Source: Bacteroidales bacterium
GTDB lineage: Bacteria; Bacteroidota; Bacteroidia; Bacteroidales; UBA932
DNA length: 57,334 nucleotides
Reading direction: 5' to 3'
NCBI GenBank assembly: GCA_015060395.1
Contig: SUYP01000019.1
Span: 1-57,334, forward strand
Positions 9,094 to 19,200 of this stretch are shown here, piece after piece. The notes under the pieces are model-generated. The model was not told the origin of the DNA, did no database searches, and saw only the letters and a program-made list of their open reading frames with translations. Within the stretch, counting starts at the first letter, position 1. Each line of letters begins with the position of its first letter. The translations under genes and the position numbers were made by a program.

Positions 9094-10248
9094 TCATACA
9101 AAGATCAATGCAATGAATCCTGCCAGAACGGCAACGATGCAGTTGATGAGCTTCGCTACGGCGAAGCTCATCTTGCTTTCCGCAAGAAGAGGAATAGATG
9201 CGTGTCCGTCCTGAGATATGCTGCTCGCCAGAAGTACAGGAAAAGGTACGACGCCGGCTGCAAACAAGGTCACGAATATAAGATGAGGACCGGATTCTGG
9301 AATGATGCCTATCAGAGTTGCGAGCAGGATCATCAGTGCGGTGTTGTCGCTGATCCATTGTCCGATGTCAATGTGCTGCATCAATATGCCTAGGACCAGA
9401 AGGACTCCGAATGTCCATAAAAAGATTGTAGGCAGATGCTTATTCACTATATGTTTCCACAGATGTTCTTCCACGAAATGATCGGAACCGAGCAGCAGGA
9501 CAACAAGGACGATTATGCTTAGCCCGGCAAACAGGACGTTCATCCAGTCCTCGCTTAGAAGGTCTATGCTGAAGCCTTCGCCGCTATGTTCCTGATGGCA
9601 ATGCTCGCAGGACTCGTTGTGGATATGGATCTGTCCAGCTTCACCGCTATGCGCATTATGATCGTGCCCGAGATGGCCTGTCGCAAGGGCAGCGATGAAG
9701 ATTGCGAGGCCTATGAACATAGATATCCTCTTCCATCCGTAGTGTCTTCGTCCTTTGGAATGTCCGTGTTCCTCCTGTTCTTCTGCGTGGACTTCATATC
9801 CTTGATGACAATCGGTTTCTGCACCGCAGTCATCGTGCTCTTCCTTATCGCAGTGTGACTGATGTATCCTGTCATAGATCTTGTCCGTAATTATTCCGAC
9901 TGCAACGGCAATGACGAAAAGCATTGCAAAGAGGATCAGAGCCTGATCAGGAATCATTGCAAGCATCACGAATGATTCGTCTCCTGATGAGGCTATCATC
10001 ATCGCCACAAGGGCACCGAAGCTGAACATACGGTGTGTGTAGAGAGAAACGGTGGCAAAGCCTCCCATACATCCGGGAATGGAGCCCAGCAAGGCTCCGA
10101 AGATGACCTGGCCTGTCTTGGTCTTTCTGAGACTTTTGAAGAACAGTCCCCTGGACTCGATGTTAAGGGACTCGATCATCATCATCATTACCGTAACAAG
10201 TCCGGTTATCAGGATCGAGTTGCGGAGTATGTCTATGAAAAGATGCAT
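9094..10248 (-). CDS. Putative 10-TM heavy-metal/manganese exporter with His-rich loop
   Basis: A membrane protein of 384 residues. The start is set at the ATG at 10248, which shares one base with the stop of the upstream DUF1573 gene (TAATG on the minus strand); the longer frame to 10329 would run into that gene. Two halves of predicted membrane helices are joined by a long hydrophilic stretch packed with His, Asp, Glu and Cys (HSHCDKEEHDDCG, GHLGHDHNAHS, CEHCHQEH). The layout matches the ArsP_2/'putative manganese transporter' family (PF11449), with the conserved IPGCMGGF and IPESGPHLIFV segments in the two halves. It probably exports a divalent metal or metalloid across the inner membrane. 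The substrate is not known from sequence. Confidence 0.75.
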   Translation of the reverse strand: MHLFIDILRNSILITGLVTVMMMMIESLNIESRGLFFKSLRKTKTGQVIFGALLGSIPGCMGGFATVSLYTHRMFSFGALVAMMIASSGDESFVMLAMIPDQALILFAMLFVIAVAVGIITDKIYDRIHQSHCDKEEHDDCGAETDCHQGYEVHAEEQEEHGHSKGRRHYGWKRISMFIGLAIFIAALATGHLGHDHNAHSGEAGQIHIHNESCEHCHQEHSGEGFSIDLLSEDWMNVLFAGLSIIVLVVLLLGSDHFVEEHLWKHIVNKHLPTIFLWTFGVLLVLGILMQHIDIGQWISDNTALMILLATLIGIIPESGPHLIFVTLFAAGVVPFPVLLASSISQDGHASIPLLAESKMSFAVAKLINCIVAVLAGFIALIFV

Positions 10249-11348
10249 TATTCGAGAATGCCTGAGATGAACAGATTCACGATTGGGCGGAGAGGGGAGT
10301 TCGTCGTAAGAGTCACGATCTTGAGGCATTCCCCTGCGTGCATATCCTTTGTGTCGAGGTGTACGCGGAACGTGATCTCTTCTCCCGGATCAGCTACTGG
10401 TATGTCGCTATGCGAATAGCAGCAGGCGTCAACATCGACCTTATATACGCAGAAGCAGGATTTTCCTTCATTCTTCAATTTGAATGTGGCGTGTATTTCA
10501 GTACCGACAGGAACCTTGCCGAAGTTGAATGTGCTGCTTGCAAATCTCGGCATAGAACCTTTGCTTATCTCGCTTTCGCTCAAGTCGTCGAAATTCTCTT
10601 TGGTAAAGGCCCATACTCCCAGCTTTCTGATCTTGCCGTTTTCCGATATCACACGGCCGTTCAGGACAGGAGTCGCCCAGTAATTGTTCTTTCCCCATTT
10701 GTCCTTGTCGGAATTGACCGTGAAGGATATCTCAGCTGTTGACTTTGCCGGAACTGGATTCGGTGAGACCTGTATGTCAAGATTCTCGCTGATGTCTTTG
10801 AAATCGAGCTGGAGGGGGCTGGAAGATATGTTAGCCACAATTATGGTCTCGGTCTTGCTTCTTCCTTGCTCGAGATTGCCGCATTTGATATATGTCTCTC
10901 TGAGGCCGAGAGCCCCGAAATGTATCGGATATTGGCTCTCCAGAGGACGCATCTTTTCCTGAGAGACGCCCTTCAGCTTCAGAATCAGAGGCTTCTTTAA
11001 GTTTGACAGATATACAGTGACGCTCTTGTCAAATGGATATGGTCCTTCGTCATTGGAGTATGATACGGATATCTTGCCCTTTTCCCCTTTCTTCAGCGGC
11101 TGGCGTGTCCATTCTGCTTCTGTGCATCCGCAGGATGTAGTTACGTTATATATAACGCAAGGCTCGTCTCCTGTGTTCGTGATGGTATATTCACAACTCA
11201 GCGGACCGCTGTCGAGAAGCACGTCTCCGAAGTTATGGGTTATCTTGTCAACTTCTATGGAATCTCCGATCTTGATCTGGGCAGATGCCGCTATGCAGCC
11301 TGTCAGTAATGCTGCAAGGGATACCATAATATTTGCTGCTATCTTCAT
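10248..11348 (-). CDS. DUF1573 (ASPM/SPD-2/Hydin-like) exported protein
   Basis: A 366-residue secreted protein. The ATG at 11348 gives a normal signal peptide (MKIAANIMVSLAALLTG...ASAQ); the frame is open for 11 more codons upstream, but those lack signal features. The mature part contains at least two DUF1573 Ig-like modules, the first with the hallmark NFGDVLLDSGPL...TSCGCTEAEW. DUF1573 proteins are common periplasmic or surface proteins in Bacteroidota with no known reaction. It is translationally coupled to the metal exporter downstream (one-base overlap), which suggests a joint role; the Cys pairs in CGCTE and DACCYSH could bind metal, but that is speculation. Confidence 0.8.
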   Translation of the reverse strand: MKIAANIMVSLAALLTGCIAASAQIKIGDSIEVDKITHNFGDVLLDSGPLSCEYTITNTGDEPCVIYNVTTSCGCTEAEWTRQPLKKGEKGKISVSYSNDEGPYPFDKSVTVYLSNLKKPLILKLKGVSQEKMRPLESQYPIHFGALGLRETYIKCGNLEQGRSKTETIIVANISSSPLQLDFKDISENLDIQVSPNPVPAKSTAEISFTVNSDKDKWGKNNYWATPVLNGRVISENGKIRKLGVWAFTKENFDDLSESEISKGSMPRFASSTFNFGKVPVGTEIHATFKLKNEGKSCFCVYKVDVDACCYSHSDIPVADPGEEITFRVHLDTKDMHAGECLKIVTLTTNSPLRPIVNLFISGILE

Positions 11349-11367
11349 AATATTGTTTTTATCAGGA

Positions 11368-11375
11368 CAAAGATA
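11368..11375 (-). promoter_or_regulatory. -7 box for the DUF1573/exporter operon
   Basis: TATCTTTG on the minus strand, 20 bases before the ATG at 11348. No clear -33 TTG is visible at the expected distance. Confidence 0.5.
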
Positions 11376-11488
11376 GCACAAATCGTTCTAACTCTATGTT
11401 TGAATATCGAAAATAATGTCTAAATTTGCAAAGTGAATGTCTATATGGCATTGTGATTGGATATACTAACATTTTAAAAGGATAAAAA

Positions 11489-11659
11489 ATGGCTTACAGA
11501 ATTACAGAAGACTGCGCAGCTTGCGGAACTTGCTTGCCAGAGTGCCCGGTTGGCGCTATTTCAGAGGGTGACATCTATAAGATCGATCCGAACGTATGTA
11601 TTGACTGCGGTACTTGCGCAGACGCTTGCCCAATGGGTGCAATCGTAGCAGGTGAGTAA
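11489..11659 (+). CDS. 2[4Fe-4S] ferredoxin
   Basis: A 56-residue protein. It carries two classic cluster motifs: C9-x2-C12-x2-C15-x3-C19-P and C37-x2-C40-x2-C43-x3-C47-P. It is a clostridial-type low-potential electron carrier of the cytoplasm. The obvious partner is the pyruvate:ferredoxin oxidoreductase encoded at 16238-19762, although the two genes are not in one operon. An A-rich stretch just before the ATG fits the weak ribosome sites of this phylum. It is followed by a strong two-way terminator. Confidence 0.95.
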   Translation: MAYRITEDCAACGTCLPECPVGAISEGDIYKIDPNVCIDCGTCADACPMGAIVAGE

Positions 11660-11675
11660 TCTTTAAAGATTGACA

Positions 11676-11718
11676 GATAAAAAAGCAGGCTTCCAGAACG
11701 GAAGCCTGCTTTTTTATC
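11676..11718. terminator. Bidirectional intrinsic terminator
   Basis: A perfect 19-bp inverted repeat (11676-11694 and 11700-11718) with loop AGAAC. The GC core GCAGGCTTCC is flanked by A6 on the left and T6 on the right, so it can end the ferredoxin transcript on the plus strand and the M16 peptidase transcript on the minus strand. Confidence 0.9.
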
Positions 11719-11736
11719 ACCTTTTCGGAATCACAC

Positions 11737-14532
11737 CTACTCCTTAGGAGCAGATGTGATTTCGATGAAGTTATTCTGTGCAAGGGCTGCCTGAAGTACA
11801 GCCTTCACGTCAGCTGGAGTCACTGAATTGACAGCCTCTTCATACTCCTTGTCATAATCGATGCCGTAGTCGTAGTACTGGCTGAGGTTGCTCATCCAAT
11901 ATGAGTTGCTGATTCTTGACTCAGGAATGTTCTTCTTGAAGTTCTCGATTGCCATATTGAATTTTTCCTCATCCGGACCATTCTCTGCAAGTTCCTTAAG
12001 ACCCTTGATAGCAAGTTCGCAGAGCTTAGGAGCCTGTTCCGGATTGGTATCGAATGAAGCCTGGATGATGACTCTTTCCTGAGGAGTTCTCTGGCCTACC
12101 ATCGCAACTCCGACACCGTAAGTTCCACCTTCTTCCTCGCGGATGGTCTTTGTATAGATCATATCAAGGACATACTTGGCGATTTCGAGAGAAACCTCAG
12201 TCTTGGTGTCAATAGGCATATAAGCGGTGTAAACCTGAAGCACGGTTGACTTCGGAGTCTCCATCGGGATTGCAACGTTTTCGTCAATGATGCCCTTTGC
12301 AATCGAAATGTTGTTCGCCTTGTTGACCTTGCTGGCTTTCTTTCCCTTTGCAATCGAACCGATATACTTCTCGATCATAGGCTTGATTGTCTCCGGATCT
12401 ACATTACCGACGATTCTCAATGTCGCTCCTGCAGCATCCTTGAAGAGCTCGCGATATACTCTCTCGATAGTTGCGAGATCTGCGTTTGCCAGTGTCTCCT
12501 CATTCAGCTCTACAACGCGTGGATTGTTGCCGTAGAGGATCTTGTTCATAGCGTTCTGGAAGATGAAATCAGGATTGTTGGCAATGTTAGGAAGGATCGC
12601 CTTGATCTGCTGGATACCTGTCTGATATTCGTCTTCATCAAAACGTGGATCTGCGAAGTAGAGGTATGTCAGCTGGAGTGCAGTTTCAAGGTCCTTAGGA
12701 GTGCTTGAACCGCTGATTCCGTGCTTTGTACCTCCGATGTAAGGAGTCACGCTGAGGTTCTTGCCTGCAAGCATCTTAGGAACCTGAGTACCAGAGAACT
12801 TGGAAATACCTGAATTGTTCTGGAAGAGAGCCCAGATGTTGTCTTCGAATGAAGGCATATCCTCGGTAGCGATAAGGGTCTTTCCACCATCGAACGAGAG
12901 GTTGAAGAGAACCTGATCCTGCTTGTGCTGGGTAGGGAGCACGATCACTTTCACACCGTTCTTGAGTGTCCATTCTGTAGCGCCATATACGGTCTCCTTA
13001 GCCTTCTTCACCTTTGCGCCCTTGAGCTCGCCGCTGATGAAAGGCTCGTTGATGCTTTCTTCTACGTTAGCTGCAATCTCTGCATTCTTTACGGCAGCAA
13101 GAACTGCTGATATTTCCTGCTCGGTAGGATTTGCAAGACCTTCCTTCTCCGGACCGTTGTAAAGGACCACGAGATTGTTGTCTGTGATGATCTGGGCTGC
13201 AATCTGGTTGAGAACAGCTGCGTTGATGTTGTTGCAGAGCATCTGTGCAAGCTGAAGCTCTGTTGCAGGCTCCATATAAGGCTCGTTTTTGTAGAAGTTA
13301 TAAAGAAGAGGATATACGAATTCAGCATTCTTGCGTGTAGGCGCTGCCTCAACGGCACGCTCGTAACTGCTGATGATGTTGTCCTTTGCACGCTGAACCT
13401 CGCCGTCGGTGAATCCGAATCTCTTCATCTTTTCAAGCTCGGTCATAAATGCTGCAAATGCATTGAGGGCGTCACCTTCCTTGAATGAAACAGTTCCCAT
13501 TGTGGCATCGCAAGAGTTGCAGAGATTGCTGATGTAGAAGCTTGCTCCGAGGAACGGTGCATCAGGCTTCGACGTGATGTCAGTGAAACGCTCTCTCATA
13601 ATGAGACGGATGTATGACTTCACGATATCCATCATAAAGGCGATGTCTGTATTCATAATTTCCTTAGGCATAGGCTCGCTCTTCCACATAACCTCGATGC
13701 TTGAAGAAGTAGCCTCAGGATCGGTGATGATTCCGATGATAGGTTCTACATTGTCCGGAATCTTGTGGAGAACCTTCTCCTTTGGATTTACCGGCGCAGG
13801 GATATCGGCGAAAATGCTCTTGATCTTTGCCTCCACCTGGTCAACGTCAACGTCTCCTACAACGATGACAGCCTGAAGGTCAGGACGGCACCAGGTCTCA
13901 TAGAAGCTTGTAAGGCTCTCGTATGCGAAAGTCTTGAGCTGCTCCTCACCACCGATGAGGGTTCTCTTTGCGTATGGAGTGTCACCATAGTAGTATGGGA
14001 GGGATTTTTCGAACATTCTCCAGCTTGCGTCTCTTCTGGTACGTCTTTCCTCAAGGATGACGCCTCTCTCGGCATCGATCTCTGCAGGGTCGCAGGTCAC
14101 GAAGTGAGAATAGTCGTGAAGAACGAGAAGACAGGAGTCGATGATGCTCTCCCTGATGACTGGGATATTGTTGAGCATATACTGAGTCTGCTCGAATCCG
14201 GTCGATGCATTGATGTTTCTTCCGAACTCGGCACCGATGCTCTGAAGCCAGTCAAGAAGAGACTTTCCAGGGAAGTTTTTCGTTCCGTTGAAGCACATAT
14301 GCTCGAGGAAGTGCGCAAGACCATCCTGATGATCTTCTTCCTGGAATGCTCCTACGTCAGTTGCCAGGTAGAACTCCGCTCTCTGAGCAGGCTGCTCGTT
14401 GTGACGGATGTAATAGGTCATACCATTGTCCAGCTTTCCGGTCCTGACTGCGGGGTCATTCGGAAGCGGTGTCTGACCGAAGGCCATAGTGACAGCAAAA
14501 ATTGCTGCAATGAAAATGAATAAACGTTTCAT
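11737..14532 (-). CDS. M16 family zinc metallopeptidase
   Basis: A 931-residue exported insulinase/pitrilysin-type peptidase. The signal peptide ends at AFGQ (residue 20). The inverted zinc motif HxxEH is present as H74-F-L-E77-H78, with the third metal ligand likely E155 in DAERGVILEE. Four M16 half-domains follow in the usual order, the active one first; the C-terminal pair (from about residue 510) lacks HxxEH, as is normal for single-chain members. Bacteroidota keep such enzymes in the periplasm or outer membrane, where they degrade peptides. It is transcribed alone, divergently from the LysR gene. Confidence 0.92.
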   Translation of the reverse strand: MKRLFIFIAAIFAVTMAFGQTPLPNDPAVRTGKLDNGMTYYIRHNEQPAQRAEFYLATDVGAFQEEDHQDGLAHFLEHMCFNGTKNFPGKSLLDWLQSIGAEFGRNINASTGFEQTQYMLNNIPVIRESIIDSCLLVLHDYSHFVTCDPAEIDAERGVILEERRTRRDASWRMFEKSLPYYYGDTPYAKRTLIGGEEQLKTFAYESLTSFYETWCRPDLQAVIVVGDVDVDQVEAKIKSIFADIPAPVNPKEKVLHKIPDNVEPIIGIITDPEATSSSIEVMWKSEPMPKEIMNTDIAFMMDIVKSYIRLIMRERFTDITSKPDAPFLGASFYISNLCNSCDATMGTVSFKEGDALNAFAAFMTELEKMKRFGFTDGEVQRAKDNIISSYERAVEAAPTRKNAEFVYPLLYNFYKNEPYMEPATELQLAQMLCNNINAAVLNQIAAQIITDNNLVVLYNGPEKEGLANPTEQEISAVLAAVKNAEIAANVEESINEPFISGELKGAKVKKAKETVYGATEWTLKNGVKVIVLPTQHKQDQVLFNLSFDGGKTLIATEDMPSFEDNIWALFQNNSGISKFSGTQVPKMLAGKNLSVTPYIGGTKHGISGSSTPKDLETALQLTYLYFADPRFDEDEYQTGIQQIKAILPNIANNPDFIFQNAMNKILYGNNPRVVELNEETLANADLATIERVYRELFKDAAGATLRIVGNVDPETIKPMIEKYIGSIAKGKKASKVNKANNISIAKGIIDENVAIPMETPKSTVLQVYTAYMPIDTKTEVSLEIAKYVLDMIYTKTIREEEGGTYGVGVAMVGQRTPQERVIIQASFDTNPEQAPKLCELAIKGLKELAENGPDEEKFNMAIENFKKNIPESRISNSYWMSNLSQYYDYGIDYDKEYEEAVNSVTPADVKAVLQAALAQNNFIEITSAPKE

Positions 14533-14603
14533 ACTTTAACTATTTATGTTCGTTTTGGTTGATCGTATATGTTTATATAGACGCGGAAACATCATATAAG
14601 CTA

Positions 14604-14611
14604 CAAATATA
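14604..14611 (-). promoter_or_regulatory. -7 box for the M16 peptidase
   Basis: TATATTTG on the minus strand, 71 bases before the start codon at 14532. No convincing -33 element is seen. Confidence 0.45.
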
Positions 14612-14647
14612 ATTAAAAAGTTTAAAAGTTTCTTCTGAGGATTTTGC

Positions 14648-14655
14648 TAACTTTG
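14648..14655 (+). promoter_or_regulatory. -7 box for the LysR-type gene
   Basis: TAACTTTG lies 16 bases before the ATG at 14672, so any 5' leader is very short. Confidence 0.5.
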
Positions 14656-14671
14656 CATAAAATCTCATACT

Positions 14672-15277
14672 ATGCTAGAGGATTTCAGACTGAGAGTCTT
14701 TATGGCGGTCGCCGAAGAAGGCAGCTTCACAAAAGCTGCTGCAAGTCTTGGCGTTACCCAACCTGCTGTAAGCCAGAATATTGCCGACCTTGAAAAGGTT
14801 ACCGGACAGAAACTCTTCGAGAGGATGAGAGGAGAGGTTGTCCTTACATCCCAGGGCAGGGTCTTTATGGAATATGCAGGCAGGATGCTTGATCTGTGCG
14901 GTTCTCTCGGGAATATGTTCGGAACATTCCAGCTAGTAAACGTCAAGATTTCAGCTCCGGAGGAAGTATATTCATATTATATCGCTCCTGCTCTTGAATC
15001 CTTTGTCTCGGTCCATCAGGATGTCACCTTCGAGCGCTCGATATTTGAAGGTGCGGATCTGACGATAGCACTCAGGCCTTCCTCTGAGTCGCCCTTCGAT
15101 ATTCCTGCCGACTCCATTGCCCGGATGAGGGTATCTCTAGCTCCGGCACCAAAAATGGGTGACTATAAAGCCACCCAGGAAAAAACTTCGTATTTCGATA
15201 TTCTTTTTCAGCCGTCGGAATCGTTTGCGTGCACAAAGCTGTGCCGTGTGCTGAAGGAATATCTTACCTCGTTCTGA
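14672..15277 (+). CDS. LysR-type regulator with shortened effector domain
   Basis: A 201-residue protein. Residues 1-65 are a textbook LysR winged helix-turn-helix (FTKAAASLGVTQPAVSQNIADLE, here split as AAASLGVTQPAVSQ plus recognition-helix residues). The linker helix follows to about 90. LysR proteins are normally about 300 residues with a two-lobed periplasmic-binding-like effector domain. Here only about 110 residues remain, enough for one incomplete lobe, so the usual co-inducer pocket cannot form in full. The C-terminus looks like a natural last helix, which suggests an internal loss rather than a frameshift. Its 3' end overlaps the convergent esterase gene by 14 bases. Target genes are unknown. 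Confidence 0.8.
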   Translation: MLEDFRLRVFMAVAEEGSFTKAAASLGVTQPAVSQNIADLEKVTGQKLFERMRGEVVLTSQGRVFMEYAGRMLDLCGSLGNMFGTFQLVNVKISAPEEVYSYYIAPALESFVSVHQDVTFERSIFEGADLTIALRPSSESPFDIPADSIARMRVSLAPAPKMGDYKATQEKTSYFDILFQPSESFACTKLCRVLKEYLTSF

Positions 15278-16238
15278 TGCTTTCCAGCCAGCGTCCCAGA
15301 GACGCTTCAAATTCGTCACGACCGTATCCGAACCTGTCATTTTCCGTATATTTTTCGTCGGTGAATCCCCATCCGTGGCCACCTTTAGGGAAAATATGCA
15401 TTTCGGCCTCCACGTCATTGTCGATCAGCCTGTTATAATATCTGAGACTGTTCTCTGCAGGAACCGTGAAGTCGTCTGAGCAGAGGGCGATGAATGTCGG
15501 AGGAGTGAATCTTGTGACCTGATTCTCCAGCGAATACTTTTCTGTGATATGCTCCCTCCATTCGGCTTTTACAGTAATCAGGTTCTCTCTAGTGCCCTGA
15601 TGGGTAAGTCCTTGCTCCATAGTTATGACCGGATAGATGAGCACGGAAAAGTCCGGTCTTGTCTCGTTCTCAGTCCACATTGTAGATGTGGTGGCCGCAA
15701 GATGTCCTCCGGCCGAGAAGCCCATCACGCCGATCTGGCTCACGCCCCATTCTCCAGCGTGTTTCCTGCAATATCTGAAAGCGTTTTCTACGTCCTGATT
15801 AGGAACTCTGCAGTGACCGTTAGGCAGCCTGTATTTTACCACCGCAACGGTAATGCCTCTGTCGAGCATCCATTCGGCGACATATACTCCTTCGTTATAG
15901 CTTGATACTATCGAATATCCGCCGCCAGGACATACTATCATCATCTGCCCGTTCGGTTTCTCCGGAAAATACAGATCCATACGCGCAAGGTCTGATATGT
16001 TTCCGATATTGCCGTTTCTGTTGAGGCTCTCCGGTCCGCTCAGTTCGTTGCTTTCCGTCATATCGAAGTCCGCGAATACAATCTTGCTTCCATATACGGG
16101 GTCAACATTGCCTTCGAATGTGTCTGCGTACAGCAGAACGGTCTCATCCGGCCTCAAACCGGTCTTTGGCTGGCCGAAAACAGCGATAGCTGCAGACAAC
16201 GCTGCAGCTATCGTTATAAAATATCTGATTGCTTTCAT
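15264..16238 (-). CDS. Exported alpha/beta-hydrolase (acetyl-esterase type)
   Basis: A 324-residue esterase with a signal peptide (cleavage after VFG, about residue 22). The fold markers are the oxyanion-hole motif PGGGY (104-108), nucleophile elbow G-F-S175-A-G-G-H, acid D256 in SDDFTVP and base H288 in GGHGW. This is the HSL/BD-FAE-like group found among acetyl-xylan and related esterases. It probably deacylates a carbohydrate or small ester in the periplasm; the substrate is unknown. Its ATG shares one base with the stop of nifJ (TAATG), an odd coupling of a periplasmic esterase to a cytoplasmic central enzyme. Confidence 0.85.
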   Translation of the reverse strand: MKAIRYFITIAAALSAAIAVFGQPKTGLRPDETVLLYADTFEGNVDPVYGSKIVFADFDMTESNELSGPESLNRNGNIGNISDLARMDLYFPEKPNGQMMIVCPGGGYSIVSSYNEGVYVAEWMLDRGITVAVVKYRLPNGHCRVPNQDVENAFRYCRKHAGEWGVSQIGVMGFSAGGHLAATTSTMWTENETRPDFSVLIYPVITMEQGLTHQGTRENLITVKAEWREHITEKYSLENQVTRFTPPTFIALCSDDFTVPAENSLRYYNRLIDNDVEAEMHIFPKGGHGWGFTDEKYTENDRFGYGRDEFEASLGRWLESIRTR

Positions 16239-19200
16239 TATTTAGCAAGTCTCTTGTAAGTTTCGAGACGGAGTTTTGCAAACTCCTCTGTCTTCTGAAG
16301 AAGTTCCTCGGCAGAGTCCGGATACATCTTGTAGAGTGATGCGAAACGGACCTCGCCCTTGAGGAAGTCCTGGAACTTGCTCCAGTCAGGCTCCTTGCTG
16401 TCGAGAGTGAACGGATTCTTGTCAGTTCCCTCGAGTGCAGGGTTGTACCTGTAGAGATGCCAGTAACCGCACTCGACAGCGAGCTTCTCTTCCTTCTGGC
16501 TCAGACCCATACCGGCCTTGAGACCGTGGTTGATACAAGGAGCGTAAGCAATGATGAGTGAAGGTCCATCGTATGCCTCAGCCTCCTTGATGGCATTGAA
16601 GTACTGTGCTGGAGATGCTCCCATAGCAACCTGCGCAACGTAAACATATCCATAGCTCATAGCCATCATACCGAGATCCTTCTTGCGTACTCTCTTGCCT
16701 GAAGCCGCGAACTTGGCGATAGCTCCTGCAGGAGTAGCCTTTGAAGACTGTCCGCCTGTGTTAGAGTAAACCTCTGTGTCGAGTACGAGGATGTTCACAT
16801 TCTCGCCTGAAGCAAGTACGTGGTCGAGTCCGCCGTATCCGATGTCGTAAGATGCACCGTCACCGCCGATGATCCACTGGCAGCGTGCCGGGATGAATGT
16901 CTTGTACTCTACAAGACCCTTGCAGACGTCGCATCCGCAGCCCTCGCAAAGAGGAATGAGCTTGTCGGCAACCTCGCGTGTGATCTTTGCATCCTCCTTG
17001 TTTTCGAGCCACTGAGTGAAGAGAGCCTTCATTTCATCTGTGCAGCAGGTGCAGCTTAGACCCTGTTCCATAAGCTTAGCAACAGTCATTCTCGCCCTGT
17101 CAGAACCGAGCTTCATACCGAGACCGAACTCGCAGAAGTCCTCGAAGAGTGAGTTAGCCCAAGCCGGACCGTGACCCTCGTTGTTCTTGCAGTAAGGGGC
17201 TGCAGGGAATGATGCACCGTATATAGATGAACATCCTGTCGCATTAGCGATCATCATATGGTCTCCGTAGAGCTGTGTGATAGTCTTTATATAAGGTGTC
17301 TCACCGCAGCCTGCGCAAGCTCCAGAGAACTCGAAGAGAGGCTGTGCGAACTGAGCGTTCTTCACATTGCCGGTCTTAGGCTGGACATTGTCTTTGTATC
17401 CGATATGTGAGTGCAGCCAGTCGAAGTTCTTCTGCTCTGCCTCCTGGCTCTGGAGCGGCTTCATAACGAGTGCCTTCTCCTTGGATGGACATACATCGGC
17501 ACAGTTGCCGCAACCGGTACAGTCGAGAACAGATACGCTGAGGGCGAACTTGTATGCCTTGAATGTAGCCTTGCCGTCCTGGATCTTGAGACCCTCAGGT
17601 GCATTTGCGGCTTCCTCGTCAGTGAGGAGGAACGGACGGATGGCTGCGTGAGGACATACGAATGCACAGCTGTTGCACTGGATACAGTTGTCAGCCTGCC
17701 ACTCAGGAACCTTCACTGCCACGCCACGCTTCTCGTAAGCTGATGTGCCTGCAGGGATTGTACCGTCAACATATTCGTTGAATGCGCTGACAGGGAGAGT
17801 ATCGCCTGCCTGTGCGTTCACAATGTCAGCTATCTCCTTTACGAATGCAGGAGCGAGACGGTCCTTGTTAGGGTTCTCGAACTTGGCGGTTATGTCCTTC
17901 CAGTCTGCAGGAATTTCAACCTTTGTGTATTCGCCGCCTCTGTCAACTGCTGCATAGTTCATATTCACGATGTGCTCACCCTTCTTTCCGTAGCTCTTCA
18001 CGATGGCCTTCTTCATATAACCTACAGCCTCCTCGTAAGGGATGATGCCTGTGATCTTGAAGAATGCAGACTGGAGGATGGTGTTCGTACGTCCGCCGAG
18101 TCCGATTTCTGCAGCGATTTTAGTAGCATTGATGATATAGAGGGTGATGTTCTTCTTGCCGATGATGGCCTTCACGTGGTCAGGAATTCTCTTGAGAGTC
18201 TCTTCCTCATCCCAGAGGCTGTTGAGAAGGAGTGTTCCGTTCTGCTTGATGCCCTTGAGCACGTCATACTTGGTAAGGTATGAAGGAACGTGGCAGGCAA
18301 CGAAGTCCGGAGTACCTACAAGATATGGAGCCTTGATAGGGAGGTCTCCGAAGCGGAGATGCGAGCAGGTATATCCGCCTGACTTCTTCGAGTCATAATC
18401 GAAATAAGCCTGGCAGTACTTAGGTGTGTTGTCACCGATGATCTTGATGGTGTTCTTGTTTGCACCGACTGTACCGTCAGAACCGAGGCCGAAGAACTTG
18501 CACTCTGTAGTGCCCGGCTTCACGATAGAGAATTCCTCCTTCTGAGGGAGAGACTTGAATGTAACGTCGTCAACGATGCCGATGGTGAATCCGTCCTTTG
18601 GTTCTGCCATCTCGAGGTTCTCATATATAGAGACGATCTGTGCAGGAGTTGTGTCCTTTGATGAAAGGCCATAGCGTCCGCCGACTACGAGCGGTGCGTT
18701 CTCCACTCCCTGGAAGAGGGTCTTGATGTCAAGGAACAATGGCTCACCGAGTGCTCCAGGCTCCTTTGTCCTGTCGAGTACGGCGATCCTCTTCACTCCC
18801 TTAGGAAGGGCTTTCATAAAATATTTAGCAGAGAAAGGCCTGTAGAGGCGTACGATCATCAGACCGGCCTTCTTGCCCTGGGCTGCGAGATAATCGATTG
18901 TCTCCTTGATGGTTTCAGTCACAGAACCCATAGCGATGATGATGTTCTCTGCCTCAGGATCTCCGTAGTAGTCGAACGGACGGTAGTCACGGCCGGTAAG
19001 CTCGCTGATTTCGCCCATATAGCGTGCCACTACATCAGGAACTGCATCGTAATACTGGTTGCAGGCTTCGCGGGCCTGGAAGTAAACGTCGCCGTTCTGT
19101 GCGGTACCGCGTGTTACAGGAGCGTCTGGTGAAAGAGCCTTTGCGCGGAACTTCGCGAGAGACTTTGTGCTTACCATTCCCTTGAGAGCCTCCTCGTCGA

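Noticed and set aside
9140..9180. Inverted repeat GCTTCGC...GCGAAGC inside the exporter gene
   Set aside because: It lies in the coding region and is explained by codon use around an Ala-Lys-Leu segment; no termination context.
10249..10329. N-terminal extension of the metal exporter by 27 residues
   Set aside because: It would overlap the DUF1573 coding region in another frame; the TAATG overlap at 10248 gives a normal start before the first membrane helix.
13765..14523. A 252-codon plus-strand frame opposite the M16 peptidase
   Set aside because: It mirrors the active-site domain of the peptidase; no signal, motif or promoter supports it.
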